From Micrasema longulum (taxonomy: Eukaryota; Arthropoda; Insecta; Trichoptera; Brachycentridae), in assembly GCA_022494885.1 (NCBI GenBank), contig JAGVSM010004562.1, positions 62,001 through 126,000 of the forward strand: DNA of 64,000 nt, read 5' to 3'. The position numbers and the translations under genes were made by a program. The notes under the pieces were generated by a model that saw nothing but the letters and a program-made list of their open reading frames with translations, had not been told where the DNA came from and searched no databases. This document shows, piece by piece, positions 33,137-43,530 of the stretch (positions are counted from its first letter, which is position 1; each line of letters begins with the position of its first letter).

Positions 33137-35090
33137 GTTGGTCACTCTCGGTCTCTTGATATTGCAGAATACTGTTCGCGGATTTATTTTTTGAACAATT
33201 CAATCTTTAATCTTTTGCACTCTAACCTCCCGTTGAAATGTTGGCCCAAGATGGTCTTTTCACATTTTATTATTGTTAGTAGCAAACTATTACAATGGAA
33301 ACGGTATCAATACTTTTTTGTGTGACATCGGATAAATGGAATTTTCTAAAAAGGTTAAAAATATGCATTATTTGAATTACACGAAAACGAGACGTTACGC
33401 GCCCTCCAGGACAAACGGCACATATGACGTCAAACTTGCACACAATATTTATTTGACGCGCAGTCGGCGGGCATAACTCGTGATGTCAAAATGACTATAG
33501 TGGCAACTGCAAACCATTTTGTATGTGCTTATTTTGAAAACCAAAAATTATAAATGATAACTTGTTTTGAATACATTGATAGTTATATCACGAGAATTGT
33601 TAAAATTCGCTCTAAATAGATAATATATTATATTTTTAACATTATTTCCGATTCGAGAAATACTCTATTGTTAAAAAAATGAATAAATAGATAAATATAA
33701 AAAAATAAAATAAATTTAGAATATACAATTTTTTGCAATTCAAATAAATTACAAATATGGACAACCTGATTACCACCAGCTAACTCAATACTCAAAAAAG
33801 AGGTTTTACGTAGCTTTACATTTTGACAAAAGTATCACAGATAATACTGAAGCATGGATGAAACATTTTGCCAAATCTCAAAGAGAGATTGAAGTGGAAT
33901 GGATTAAATAGCAAAAAATAAACGTATAGACAATTTCCTGTAAGTATATCAGAATACCTGTGACTCTCTATTATTAATAGAATACATATATTATGCATAA
34001 TAAAATAAATACATTACGCTTCATATTATATGGATAAATAATTAAAGGTTCTTACTTTTAAAGCATCAAATTAAAGGATCATAAAAAAAAAACAGAACAG
34101 AACAACTTAGCTTTTAATTTTAACTTTTGATTCTTACATATTCATATGAACATTTACTACCTGCATCTAATTAATTATTGTTGATTATAATTTTTTCTAA
34201 AGAAATATAAATGTTCATGGAAGCAGAGAGAGAGGGTAGGAAAGTCAAGTTGGAGCTCTACAATGTCATTTCCCTTTCATGTACTTTTTATTTAATTTTT
34301 TAATATTTGTTTTTTTTAGTATATAAATTTTTTCCCCTTTCTTCTTTCTGTGATCATAATAAATTATTGTGAAATCTGTAATTGGTCTTACTTTTTTTAA
34401 TTGTTTTTGTATTTATAAAAAAGACCGTATGATTTGATTAATAAACAAACATTCTTTACGTGTGTATAATAAGTGATAATATTGATGTGGGTAGTAACTG
34501 AACACCCCTATATAACTATACACATTTGCCCCCAGATTGTGTAAAAGATTCTCAGTTGATATCAGAGTGTAACAAAGGTGTTTCTTATGGCAGTTGTGCG
34601 TGTATTCTGAATGTATATTATGTCTAGATACGTCTATGTACGTGGGTATAAAGTATGTATACATCTTTGTATCGTACGATTCGTCGGATGGGAGGCAGAT
34701 ATTGGCGATTGATAACATAATATCGCTCTCAGAGCCTGTTACAATTCGTCCGAATTCTGAATAATGTAGCAATACCCATACGGAACCATTATGGTACCTG
34801 TGTATTGACGCATTGAAATTTACGAAGGAATATGGATAAACGAAATGAAATTTGAAGTATTCTAGTAAAATTATTATTGCCCCGGCAAAATAACTTTTGT
34901 TTTATTTTTACCTTCGAGGTTTTGGTGTACTGAGATAAGTGGGCATATATTCAGGAATATTTATTTCGATGGTTTGGTGTGAGTGTTTGAGTAAAATTCT
35001 AAGCATGTTGTGTGTAAGAAGGATGCATGCGTATAAGTTGTAGAAAGAAATGTTATCGTTTTATTTTATTATGGTAATAATAAAATATAT
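33137..35090. other. Long stretch without supported features
   Basis: A 119-codon open minus frame at 34413-34772 shows no recognised motif. The rest is AT-rich with no shared repeats noticed. Confidence 0.4.
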
Positions 35091-35094
35091 ATCT

Positions 35095-35190
35095 TATTTG
35101 CAGTTTTAATCCTGGGGATTGGTTTGCAGCAAAGTCCTGTATCTCGTCCTCCATTGGTCTCTATTTTCTGCAGCCCTCTTTAGCTCGATA
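35095..35190 (-). pseudogene. Short RTE-like C-terminal fragment
   Basis: The minus strand reads ELKRAAENRDQWRTRYRTLL. 'A-DR--WR' is a recurrent ending of RTE-type polyproteins. Only about 30 codons are recognisable, so the assignment is tentative. Confidence 0.4.
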
Positions 35191-35379
35191 TATAAATACA
35201 TTAACTAAATCATTTTCACCACACTAATGTTTGTTTATTTTGCAGTATTTTTCAAAACTATATTATAATTATGCTTAAATTGCTTTCATGAGTAAGTTCA
35301 TTCGATTTAATTTACAATTATAAAAAGTTTAGAAATTGCTACTTTTATAGTACAAATAATATTCAAAAAACAAAAAAAA

Positions 35380-35585
35380 TTTACAACAGGGATGGAGAAT
35401 ACCTTAAATAAGGGAACTTGAAAGTCTAGGTATTTACAGGGCTTATGACCTGTCATTGGCTGGTTTAAGTGACCACTCAAAGGTTTCAGCTCTTTAACTT
35501 AACTAAACTCAACAAATGGAAGAATTGAAGAAATATGGATGTTTAAACTTGCAAAATGGTGAATGTTACACAGTGTGTAAAGTCT
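35380..35585. repeat. Foldback family P, miniature palindrome
   Basis: Left arm 'gtctaggtatttacaggg', 'ttatgacctgtcattggctg', 'gtttaagtgaccactc' passes directly into right-arm sequence 'aaaggtttcagctctttaac', 'gatgtttaaacttgcaaaat' and 'gttacacagtgtgtaaag'. Most of each arm is deleted, leaving a 200-bp foldback. Confidence 0.75.
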
Positions 35586-35857
35586 GGTCTGACAAGTTTT
35601 GACGATGTCGGTCCCGACGAAACCCAGTCACTGGTAAAAATTTATTAATAAAAGCGGAATAAAACTATATACGAATTTTTATTATTATAATTAAAATGCA
35701 GTTCTACCAAGAAATGTCAGTAGAAAAACTCTAGATTTAAGAAATGCCAAGATTAAATTTTCCTTTAAAACAAAATCTCAATTTCTGTTAATAATCTATA
35801 AATAAAAATATGGCTAAGTTATAAATACGTTTTTAATTTTCAAAGGACCTCAGATAA

Positions 35858-36025
35858 ATCGGGTTGTGGTCCAGTGGCTATTGTAGCGGACTTACTGATC
35901 AAAAGTCCAAGGTTCAAATCCCACTCTATTCCCAACTCGATTCCTCCTATCTATAGTGAGTTATTTCAAATTCGTAAAAATCAACCCCAAAATGAAATAT
36001 TGGTGCAAATTATAAGGACTGAATA
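35858..36025 (+). repeat. SINE2, tRNA-derived SINE
   Basis: The head has 'cgggttgtggtccagtggct' (A-box-like), 'gcggacttactgatcaaaag' and B-box 'ggttcaaatcccactct'. The body has 'gagttatttcaaattcg' and ends 'ggtgcaaattataaggac'. It matches copies at 37617, 50075 (minus), 55725 and the fragment at 44893. An ORF over this region (35874-36071) is incidental. Confidence 0.85.
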
Positions 36026-36309
36026 TTATTTTAGAGAATTTCAAAACATAAATACACTATGTAATGGTTAAATGATATGCATTGTATGAAATTGCAGTTT
36101 CACCATTTTAATGCTTTGAGTAGCATTATTTTAATTAACAAGGGATTAATCCATATATTTAATCAACTTCTCTACCAAATATATTCAGACACTTCATGGT
36201 ATTAATGACAGCCTTATTTTAAGCTGCGTTCGTTTGTCTTTAAATTCTCAGGTACCCACCCAAAACCAGGTGCGGATAAAAAGTTTTGATTTTGACATCT
36301 CTTTTGAGC

Positions 36310-36369
36310 AGTGGAAGAGCTGAAACGTCTATTGATGGGTGTGAGATTCATCTTAATAACTCCCTAGAG
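36310..36369 (+). repeat. Family P fragment, left part of hAT target
   Basis: 'gagctgaaacgtctattgat', 'gggtgtgagattcatctt' and 'aataactccctagag' join an inner left-arm block to an outer right-arm block, so an internal deletion had already occurred. The sequence stops matching P at the 8-bp word CCCTAGAG (36362-36369). Confidence 0.65.
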
Positions 36370-37506
36370 CTGTAGGTGAGGGAGCATTTTTTGTACCAAC
36401 AGAATTAAAGATGCAAAAAAATATAAAAATAACTTTTATCTAAAATAAAACTGATTATTTTATAACAGACAAGTTAAAAATTACATTTATAAGTATGGTA
36501 ATAGAACTCTTATATATTTAGTACCTAGCATTTTTAATTTATTGCCGAAAGAACGTAAATTTAACTCACATTATAAATAAGAGAGTGGCTACTCGGTCAA
36601 AAGTTTATATTTAAATAGTACCTTATGTGTAAATATTTTAACTTTTTATATATGTATGTAATGTAAAAGGTACTTGTACCGTTAATTCTTGAAAAAATAA
36701 AAAAAATAAAAAAATATATTTTCTTGTATTTCAAAAATAAATTTATATATTATTACTTGTAAATACATGTTTATTCTGATCTTTCCAGCTGTTAATTTAT
36801 ATCTGTAATTCATTGTTTTTATAAATGTCAATAATATTATAAAAGTTAGTATAAATATAATCTCGACCAACAAGCTACAGAAAGTGGCTTGGTGGGATTT
36901 TAGTTTTAGTAAAAATATAACATTTGATTTTTTTTTTAAATACATAAAAACATAAATGAAAATTTTGTGGCGAAAATTATAAATTGTGACACCTGAGCTT
37001 ATTGGCTTTAATAAATTTTAGCAATATAAGGTCTAAAATTCAATAAGCTACTTCCAAATCTTTATACAAATTGCTTGGTTTTTTTCGTTTTAATATTGAT
37101 TAATGTCAAGAAATCTAACTCACACAAACATGAGATTGAAAACTGTGATATTAAAAAAAAAAATTAAAGATGCACTTATGTTATAAACAGCATACATACA
37201 ATACTGTCAAAATAAACAGACAAAATATATTTAATCGCAGGGTCTGTCTATTAGCCATATAAACGCAATAACGCAAGGGGAATCCCTTGCGTGGAAGTGC
37301 TAGTAACCGAGAAACGGTTCTCGACAGGGTACTTGACAGTTGTTGTGAGGTGAGCGCACACAACCTCTCTTTGCAAGGGTGCTGCCATCTAGCCATTATA
37401 TTTGTAACTCAAATCGCACAGTAAATGAGTCGACATTTAATTTTATTTTTCATAATTTCGCGGAGCACTTGCAACAAGCTCGCGGAGCACCGGCTAAGAA
37501 CCACTG
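36370..37506 (-). mobile_element. Non-autonomous hAT-like DNA transposon
   Basis: CCCTAGAG flanks the segment on both sides (36362-36369 and 37507-37514), an 8-bp target duplication as made by hAT transposases. The right end, read inward, is 'cagtggttcttagccggtgc', a typical hAT terminal repeat. The left end ('ctgtaggtgagggagc') is only a poor match, so it is decayed or deleted. No transposase is recognisable. The interior at 37230-37400 is GC-richer with small inverted repeats. Family P sequence resumes after the insertion. Confidence 0.6.
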
Positions 37507-37616
37507 CCCTAGAGAATGAAATCTGAATGAAATTGAACTTTTAAAATGATGATATTTAAAAAAATCCACTACGTATTAAATGCAGGGCTTGCCTATAAAC
37601 ATTTGGACATATTCAT
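37507..37616 (-). repeat. Family P fragment, right part of hAT target
   Basis: After CCCTAGAG it continues 'aatgaaatc' (P: 'agtaaatcc'), and after a short unrelated piece 'gcctataaacatttggacat' and 'attcataa', as in the outer P arm 'gcaaacatttggacatac'. A SINE2 follows immediately. Confidence 0.55.
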
Positions 37617-37792
37617 AAATCAGGTTGTGGTTTCGTGGCTAGTGTTGCGGACTCACGGATCAGAGGTCAGAGGTTCGAACCTCACTCTACCCCATCTTGA
37701 TTTCCATTTCCTAATAGCGGGTTGTTTAAAACTCGTTGAAAATGACTACCAAAATGAAAATATTTGGATAAATTATTTAAAACATTCCGAAA
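37617..37792 (+). repeat. SINE2, tRNA-derived SINE
   Basis: 'caggttgtggtttcgtggct', 'gcggactcacggatcagagg', B-box 'gaggttcgaacctcactct', then 'cgttgaaaatgactacc' and 'tttggataaattattt'. It lies directly against the outer end of a P arm. Confidence 0.85.
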
Positions 37793-38660
37793 GAATCTCA
37801 CCAAGCTAAAATTTTCGTTGATGCAAAAGTTCCAGATGTTTTCCCAATAATCAACAACTAGAAATATTCCACCATCTTCTGTTTTTATTTCTTAGTTTCT
37901 GTTGAGATACCAATATATAAATGATAATGATCTAATTGTTAAAGCTTTGATAAGAGCTTTGTTTAAACATTTACTTTGTTTCAGAATAAAAGCAGTTAGC
38001 ATTAATTTAAACTCGTTGAATTTTATTATCGTGGGGGCGGAAAAGTTTACCGAAGGTTTACGATTTTCTTGTGATAATGTTTACAATAAGCAGTGAAAAT
38101 GTAAATAACTTTTCAATCTAGAGGTCTTTCTTCATAAAATCAGTTTTAAAAGTAACACTAGAAAATGGTGATGTGATAGAAAATTAAATCAAGTAAACGT
38201 TCATTTAAAATAAGAATAGAAGATTATTTACAATATTATTTGTCAAAGATCATCAAATTAATATTTCGCCTGAAGCGAAAATTTTTAATGTTGAAAATAT
38301 TTAAACCACCACTAAAATTAAAATCCGATATTTTAGCATAAAAATATTAGTTTTAAAAGGAATGAATGGTATTTTTACAAATCGCGAATAACATTGAAAA
38401 CATATTATACATTCAGTTGAATTTAATTGTACTTTTCGTTTACATTTATTATTATAACTATTTTTATCTTGTGACAGTTACAGTTTTGAAATACTTTTTT
38501 ATTTTTAAAGCATGAAAACTATAAGACATTTGTTTATTTTATTATAAATGTGCAATATAAGGTCTGTACTCTTTAAATTAAATTTCAATTGAGATAATGT
38601 ATACCTGGAGAGTGAATTGGTAATGAACGAAAGTAAGTTTACAGCTTTGATATTTTAAAT
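37793..38660. other. AT-rich stretch, nothing recognised
   Basis: No shared repeat, tRNA-like box or coding motif noticed. Confidence 0.4.
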
Positions 38661-38664
38661 GAGA

Positions 38665-39255
38665 GGTGAGGTTACTGACTGCATTATTAATGCAATGAGT
38701 TAAAATATTTTTTGTATCTGATAAACGTGGTAACAAGAGATGGAAGAGTAGAAGAAGATGTTGAAAGGAGAGTGAATACGGACAATAAAATGAACGGTGC
38801 ACTTAACAAAGTAATTGCTAATAAAAATATGTCAATCGAAGCTAGACTGGCAGTGCATAACGGGGTTTTAGTCCCAGTCATGTACGGAAACGAAACATGA
38901 AACTAGTGGAAGAAAGATGAAAACAGAGTAAATGCGGTCGAAATTCGGTCACTTAGACGAATGTGTGGGATATCAATTTATGACAGGGGTACGAATGGTG
39001 GAATCAGGCGCAGGCGCATATCTGAGATAGGTGTAATTGATAAGATTAAGAAAGGATCACTAAGATGGTTTGATCGTGTAGAACAAATAGATGATGAAAG
39101 AAATAATGTGAAGAGACCACTGTATAAGATTGCTCCGGGAATAAATTTATAGTATCAATGCTCTCTTCATTATTATCTTTATACGTATTTACTTTATACG
39201 TATATCATCTTTGAATGACAGTATGAAAAGATGTATGAATGTGGAAGAAGCTTTA
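38665..39255 (+). pseudogene. RTE-like family R, C-terminal remnant
   Basis: Frames in order: VEEDVERRVNTDNKMNGAL, SIEARLAVHNGVLVPVMYGN, a stop, then NAVEIRSLRRMCGISIYD, KIKKGSLRWFDRVEQIDDER and, after a deletion and short AT-rich insert, MKRCMNVEEA near 39225. The central GRPRKTWHD block is lost. Compared with 52645-53255 the coding is somewhat better preserved at the 5' side. Confidence 0.85.
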
Positions 39256-39459
39256 TCAATTACATTACTCGCACATTCATCAGCAAAATTCATTAACTTA
39301 GGTAAACTGTTAGTAGCTCGTAATATTTTCGAGTATGACAAAAAGACTTTTATGCTGTCTACCAAGTTTTCTTTAACATATTCAATATACGATTTATAAC
39401 AGGCCTTTGGCAAAACTTTTGATCTTTTTCTTAACATGGAGAACGACTCATAATCCAAC

Positions 39460-39815
39460 GGAAAAATTGTTTTCAGGCGTTGCCTATTGTATGAAATAAT
39501 TCAGTAAGATGAATCTCTTCACAACAATAAAGGTTTCAGCTCTTTAACTTCACCAAAATCGACAAATGGAAGAATTGAAGAAATAGGGATGTTCAAACAT
39601 AGGCAAAATGGTGAATGTTACACAGTGTGTAAAGTGGCCACTTAAACCAGCCAAAGACAGGTCATAAGCCTTGTAAATGCCTAGACTTAGATATTACCTT
39701 ATTTAAGGTATTCCCCATCCTTGTTGTAATTTGTAAATCTTAATGACTCCCGAGGGGGTAAAATTCCGTCTTTTGTCTACAAACATTTGGACATACTAAA
39801 ATATTGTAATAAATT
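39460..39815 (-). repeat. Foldback family P, right arm starting at the centre
   Basis: It starts 'aattgttttcaggcgttgcc' and runs 'ggtttcagctctttaacttc', 'cataggcaaaatggtgaatg', 'cacttaaaccagccaaagac', 'ggtcataagccttgtaaatg', then 'atgactcccgagggggtaaa', 'gtctacaaacatttggacat' and 'actaaaatattgtaa'. This is a full half-element from centre to outer end. Confidence 0.85.
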
Positions 39816-40584
39816 TAAGGCTTTTGGACTATGTTAATGACTGTGTTAACGCTAGTATTTTTTAAAATAAATCAATTTGACTTATGACGGTCTAAGTAAA
39901 GTGACAATATACGCACTCGTTATGTGTGAGAAAGAGATAACGAATATATTTTGTATGTCTTAACACGGAAGTTATAATAATACTTGATCATACTTATGTT
40001 TCGGTGGTTTGAAAGTAAATTATCTTTAAAATAAATTGATACTTTGATATTTTAATCGAAACAAATTGATATTTGAATCCATAATATAAGCGTATCAGTA
40101 TAAATCCTTTAGTGGGTTTTTAAAAACAAAGATTTGCTAAACAATAATAAAATATACATGATTTATAAAACGTTTATTATAAGTTATTCTTCAGTATCCA
40201 TTTAAACTTTAAAAATAAAGTTTGAATTATGATAAAAACGTTACTAGTGTATAGTCTTAAGAATAAATAAACATGTAAACGAAGAAATATAAAATGTATA
40301 ACTTATGTTGTTTTGTGAATAATAGTGTGATATAAAAGTCGATGAAAAAATGATTCATAAAACGCAATTTATGTTTTGTTTGGTGAACTATCGTACTCGG
40401 TAAGGAAAACTTTTTAATTATTAATTTTTTATCTCATTAATTAAGAAATATTGTTTTATTTCAAGACAAGTTATAATAGTCGGACTTAAACAAAGATGCA
40501 CCGGTACGCTAATGAATTATCCAGTTTTATAAATGACTTTTTCGGCGCTTGGCCTAAAACACGAAATAGCCGCGCGGATGTGTC
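39816..40584. other. AT-rich stretch, nothing recognised
   Basis: No repeat or coding motif recognised. Confidence 0.4.
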
Positions 40585-40650
40585 GTTGCTTTCTTATGAC
40601 TAGGACAAGGGTTCGAGCCCTTAAGGGTTCCAATTTATTTGTATTTTTTT
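40585..40650 (+). repeat. tRNA-like fragment with B-box
   Basis: 'caagggttcgagcccttaag' is a good B-box with a stem, preceded by 'cgcgcggatgtgtcg' at roughly A-box distance. No acceptor pairing is evident. It probably represents another SINE head. Confidence 0.3.
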
Positions 40651-40964
40651 TAAATCAAATGTTTGTGGTACATTAGAAAATATTGTTATGGATTATTTGT
40701 CAAATATAAAATAGACTTCGTTTCATATGCCATACTACCGCTATGGACATTTAATCAGAATTTTCGTAGCTTAGCAATTTAAAAACTCACCGCTCACTAC
40801 TGCTTCACCGTCACTTTCAAATGATTATCTTCTAGAGGACACTTGTTTTTAAAAAAAAATTCCACATCGGATGGGAATTATAATCATGCTTTTACCATGG
40901 TAATTTATGTTTTTTTTAAATTTAGATACACTGTGAAACTGCCGTAATGAATCGAATTAAGGTA

Positions 40965-41470
40965 AGTTACTTTTGGAAAGCTGAAACACGTTTTCAGAAA
41001 CAAGGACAAATAATCTGAATGCCAAAATTTACAACTCTTGTGTTCTGCCGGTGACATCATACGGTCTTGAAACCATGTCCCTCACTGCCAAAAGTCTGCA
41101 CAAAATTAAGTGCAATCAGCGGTCTAGAGAAAACAGATATTGGGGGTCTTCTTAAGAGACCGAATAAGGAATGAGGAGATTAAACGCCAAACAGAGGTGA
41201 CCGATATTAAAAAAAAAGTGGGACGACATAAACGGCAGTGGGTGGGTCATGTGGCGAGACAACAAGTTGAAATGCGGACTCCTAGATTACTAAATCGGGA
41301 CCCCATGAAAATTAAAGAAAAGTAAGGAGACCATAGAGGAGGCCGAACTCGTGGGACGTGAGTGGAAACAGAGTGCTCAGGGCAGAGAAACATGGAAAAA
41401 AATTAAGAGGCCCATATTCAGCAGTGGAGAGAAACGGGACGATAAGAAGACGAAGATGATGAGATACGAA
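40965..41470 (+). pseudogene. RTE-clade retroelement C-terminus
   Basis: Across two frames it reads NAKIYNSCVLPVTSYGLETM, LRDRIRNEEIKRQTEVTDI, KRQWVGHVARQ and later SWDVSGNRVLRAEKHGKKLR, GPYSAVE. This matches the order 'LP---YG-E', 'RQW-GHVAR' and 'A-DR--WK---EAY-QQW' of RTE elements. The end 'gacgataagaagacgaagat' followed by 'gatgag' resembles the GAT-rich RTE tail. Stops and frameshifts are present and the palm is absent. Confidence 0.85.
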
Positions 41471-41874
41471 ACGAAAGCGTGACATGCTAAGGGGTCGGGT
41501 TTATTCTGGCTTGATTAGAAGACTAGTGTCAAACAAAGTGCAAGTTGTACCGGAATAGTATTGAGTTGTAGAGTTTCAAACATAACGTATACAACAGCCT
41601 TGCAACTTTAATCAGGGAGTGCCCGGGGCAACTGATCCAACCAGTTTCTAAACCACCCCCGGCTTCCCTTATCCGGGTCCAAGTGTAATAAATGTTTGAG
41701 ATACAGAACTTTGCCAATCTATTTGTCTTAATGCGTTGAGATCGCACGACATTACTTACAATAAAGTAACATTGCTACCGGTAAGGTTTATTCTATACAG
41801 GTACATAAAATAAATATACGGATATTTATTTTGATTCATTTTTAGTTTGTTCTTAGTGCTGTTAAGTGGCATTC

Positions 41875-42150
41875 ATATTTTTTCAACAATATTTTGAGTA
41901 TGTCCAAAAGTTTACAGACAGGCTGGATTTTGTTACTAGGGAGTTATTTAGATCTAAAATTATTACGACAGAGAGGGAAAACATTTCCGCGAAGGGATTA
42001 TTGAATTCTAGGTATTTACTGGGCTTAAAACATGTCATTGGCTGGTTTAAGTCCCTCTCAGTTGCTAAAAAATTGAGATCTAAATAACTCCACAGGGAGG
42101 ATATCCAGCATATCTGCAAACTTTTGGGCATACTCATAACATTGTTGCAT
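41875..42150. repeat. Foldback family P, compact palindrome
   Basis: Left: 'caacaatattttgagtatgt', 'ccaaaagtttacagacagg', 'actagggagttatttagatc', 'aggtatttactgggctta', 'gtcattggctggtttaagt'. Right: 'gagatctaaataactccac', 'agcatatctgcaaacttttg', 'ggcatactcataacattgtt'. Outer ends are well kept and inner arms mostly lost, giving a 275-bp foldback. Confidence 0.85.
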
Positions 42151-42588
42151 TCTATTTCCTTTTTTCTATTTAGGTAACTCATTGCACAGCTTCAATCCCT
42201 TGTACTCTGTTTTTCTTCTTATAGGTAATCTTATCCTTTTTATCCTTAGTTTCATATGTATGATATTGTTGGTTAAATTTGATTATATGTATTTTTTTAT
42301 TTATTCCCTTAATTATTTTAAAAGGGTATATTAAATACTAAATCTAAATATACGGAGATAATAAGTCAAGTCTTGTCATGTAGTATTTTGTTTTTGTGAA
42401 AGTATGAGGTGAGGGATGAGCGGGGTTAAAATTCAATTTTTATTTCTATAACGTCTAGTTAGTAGGAGTGGAAATATTTTTAGTTTGATAAAACCTGGTT
42501 CTTCCATAAGTTTATGCTGCTTCAAAACCGGTCGGTAATAAAATATTATTTTACTGAGTAGGTGCGTAAGTTTTCACGGTCACTTTTG
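42151..42588. other. No supported feature
   Basis: AT-rich sequence without recognised elements. Confidence 0.35.
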
Positions 42589-42732
42589 TCTTTTTTGGGT
42601 GACCCCGCGAATGTTGGATTCATTCCAACGTTTCGGCTACCATTGCAGGAGACAGTTTACCATAAAGATTACTGCAATGGTAGCCAAAATGTCGGAATGA
42701 ATTTAACATACGCGGGATCACCAAAAAAAAAA
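42589..42732. repeat. 62-bp-arm hairpin element
   Basis: Left arm 42589-42650 contains 'gggtgaccccgcgaatgttg' and 'gtttcggctaccattgcagg'. Right arm 42671-42732 contains 'actgcaatggtagccaaaat' and 'catacgcgggatcaccaaaa'. The arms are complementary with few mismatches around a 20-base loop. On the minus strand the left arm has 'gccgaaacgtt', a motif often found near Penelope-like 3' tails. No protein is encoded. Confidence 0.8.
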
Positions 42733-42869
42733 CTTATTATGTAAGTGGTTTGCAAAGCTTTTTAATTATTTAATTTTTTTTTTTTTTAAAAGAACCCAAA
42801 AAAATACAATATTTACAAATGAACTGAAATTATCGGCTAAACAAAAAACTAAATAAAAACTCACACCTT

Positions 42870-43045
42870 TAAAAAACCACCCCGCATCATTCCTCTCGTA
42901 AAAAAAATAAAACAACAATAATTAAATAATAAAAAACCAAAAAATAAAAGAACATTGAAATAGCCACTCCGTATCATTCAACACGTAAAAAATAAATAAA
43001 ATATAACAATAATAATGAAATAATAAAAAAAAATAAAAAAAAGTT
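42870..43045 (+). repeat. Two-unit 87-bp A-rich tandem duplication
   Basis: 'ccccgcatcattcctctcgt' (42880) and 'ctccgtatcattcaacacgt' (42967) each precede a similar run of AAT and AAA words. The period is about 87 bases. Confidence 0.55.
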
Positions 43046-43194
43046 TTTTGTTTAAACGAACTTAAAAATCCTTTTGCCGGCGGATCCATACGAAGTAATA
43101 AGAAGCTATCAGTCCTTCCTTCTTTTTTCTTTCAAACAAGAGAAAATAATTACAATATTAAAGTGCACAAAAAAACTAAATATTAGGTAGGTAC

Positions 43195-43530
43195 AGTTAG
43201 ATTAAATTATAATTACTATTTTTAATTAGGGTTCTAGCATTTTCTATAAATTTGTTTAAAGTGAGGAAATATATATCTATTTCAGCAAAAAACGTGTTAT
43301 GGTTATTTAAAATACTGGGCATAGGCGCATTCTTATTATTATTTGTGCTTGAAATACCAACATGAAATAATTGTTGCAGCCGAGTTGTACGTTGAGGAAT
43401 ACGAATTTTATTTTTTTTAAGCAGTTGAGGCCAATCTAAGTTATTATTACATCATTTGTAAAGGAAAGCAGTATTACTGATGATTCTTCTAGATCGTAAG
43501 TTATCGATTTTATGATGTACTGTAGCTTCT
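43195..43530 (-). pseudogene. Jockey-like retroelement C-terminus
   Basis: The minus strand reads EEATVHHKIDNLRSRRIISN, TAFLYK, LDWPQLLKKNKIRIPQRTTR, LQQLFHVGISSTNNN and ILNNHNTFFAEIDIYFLTLN. 'RIPQRTTR' and 'LFHV--S-TNN---AP----L' fit the Jockey-clade C-terminal pattern. Frame breaks are present and the RT domain is missing. Confidence 0.75.

Noticed and set aside
34413..34772. 119-codon minus-strand ORF
   Set aside because: No domain, biased composition or repeat relationship; length is possible by chance in 64 kb.
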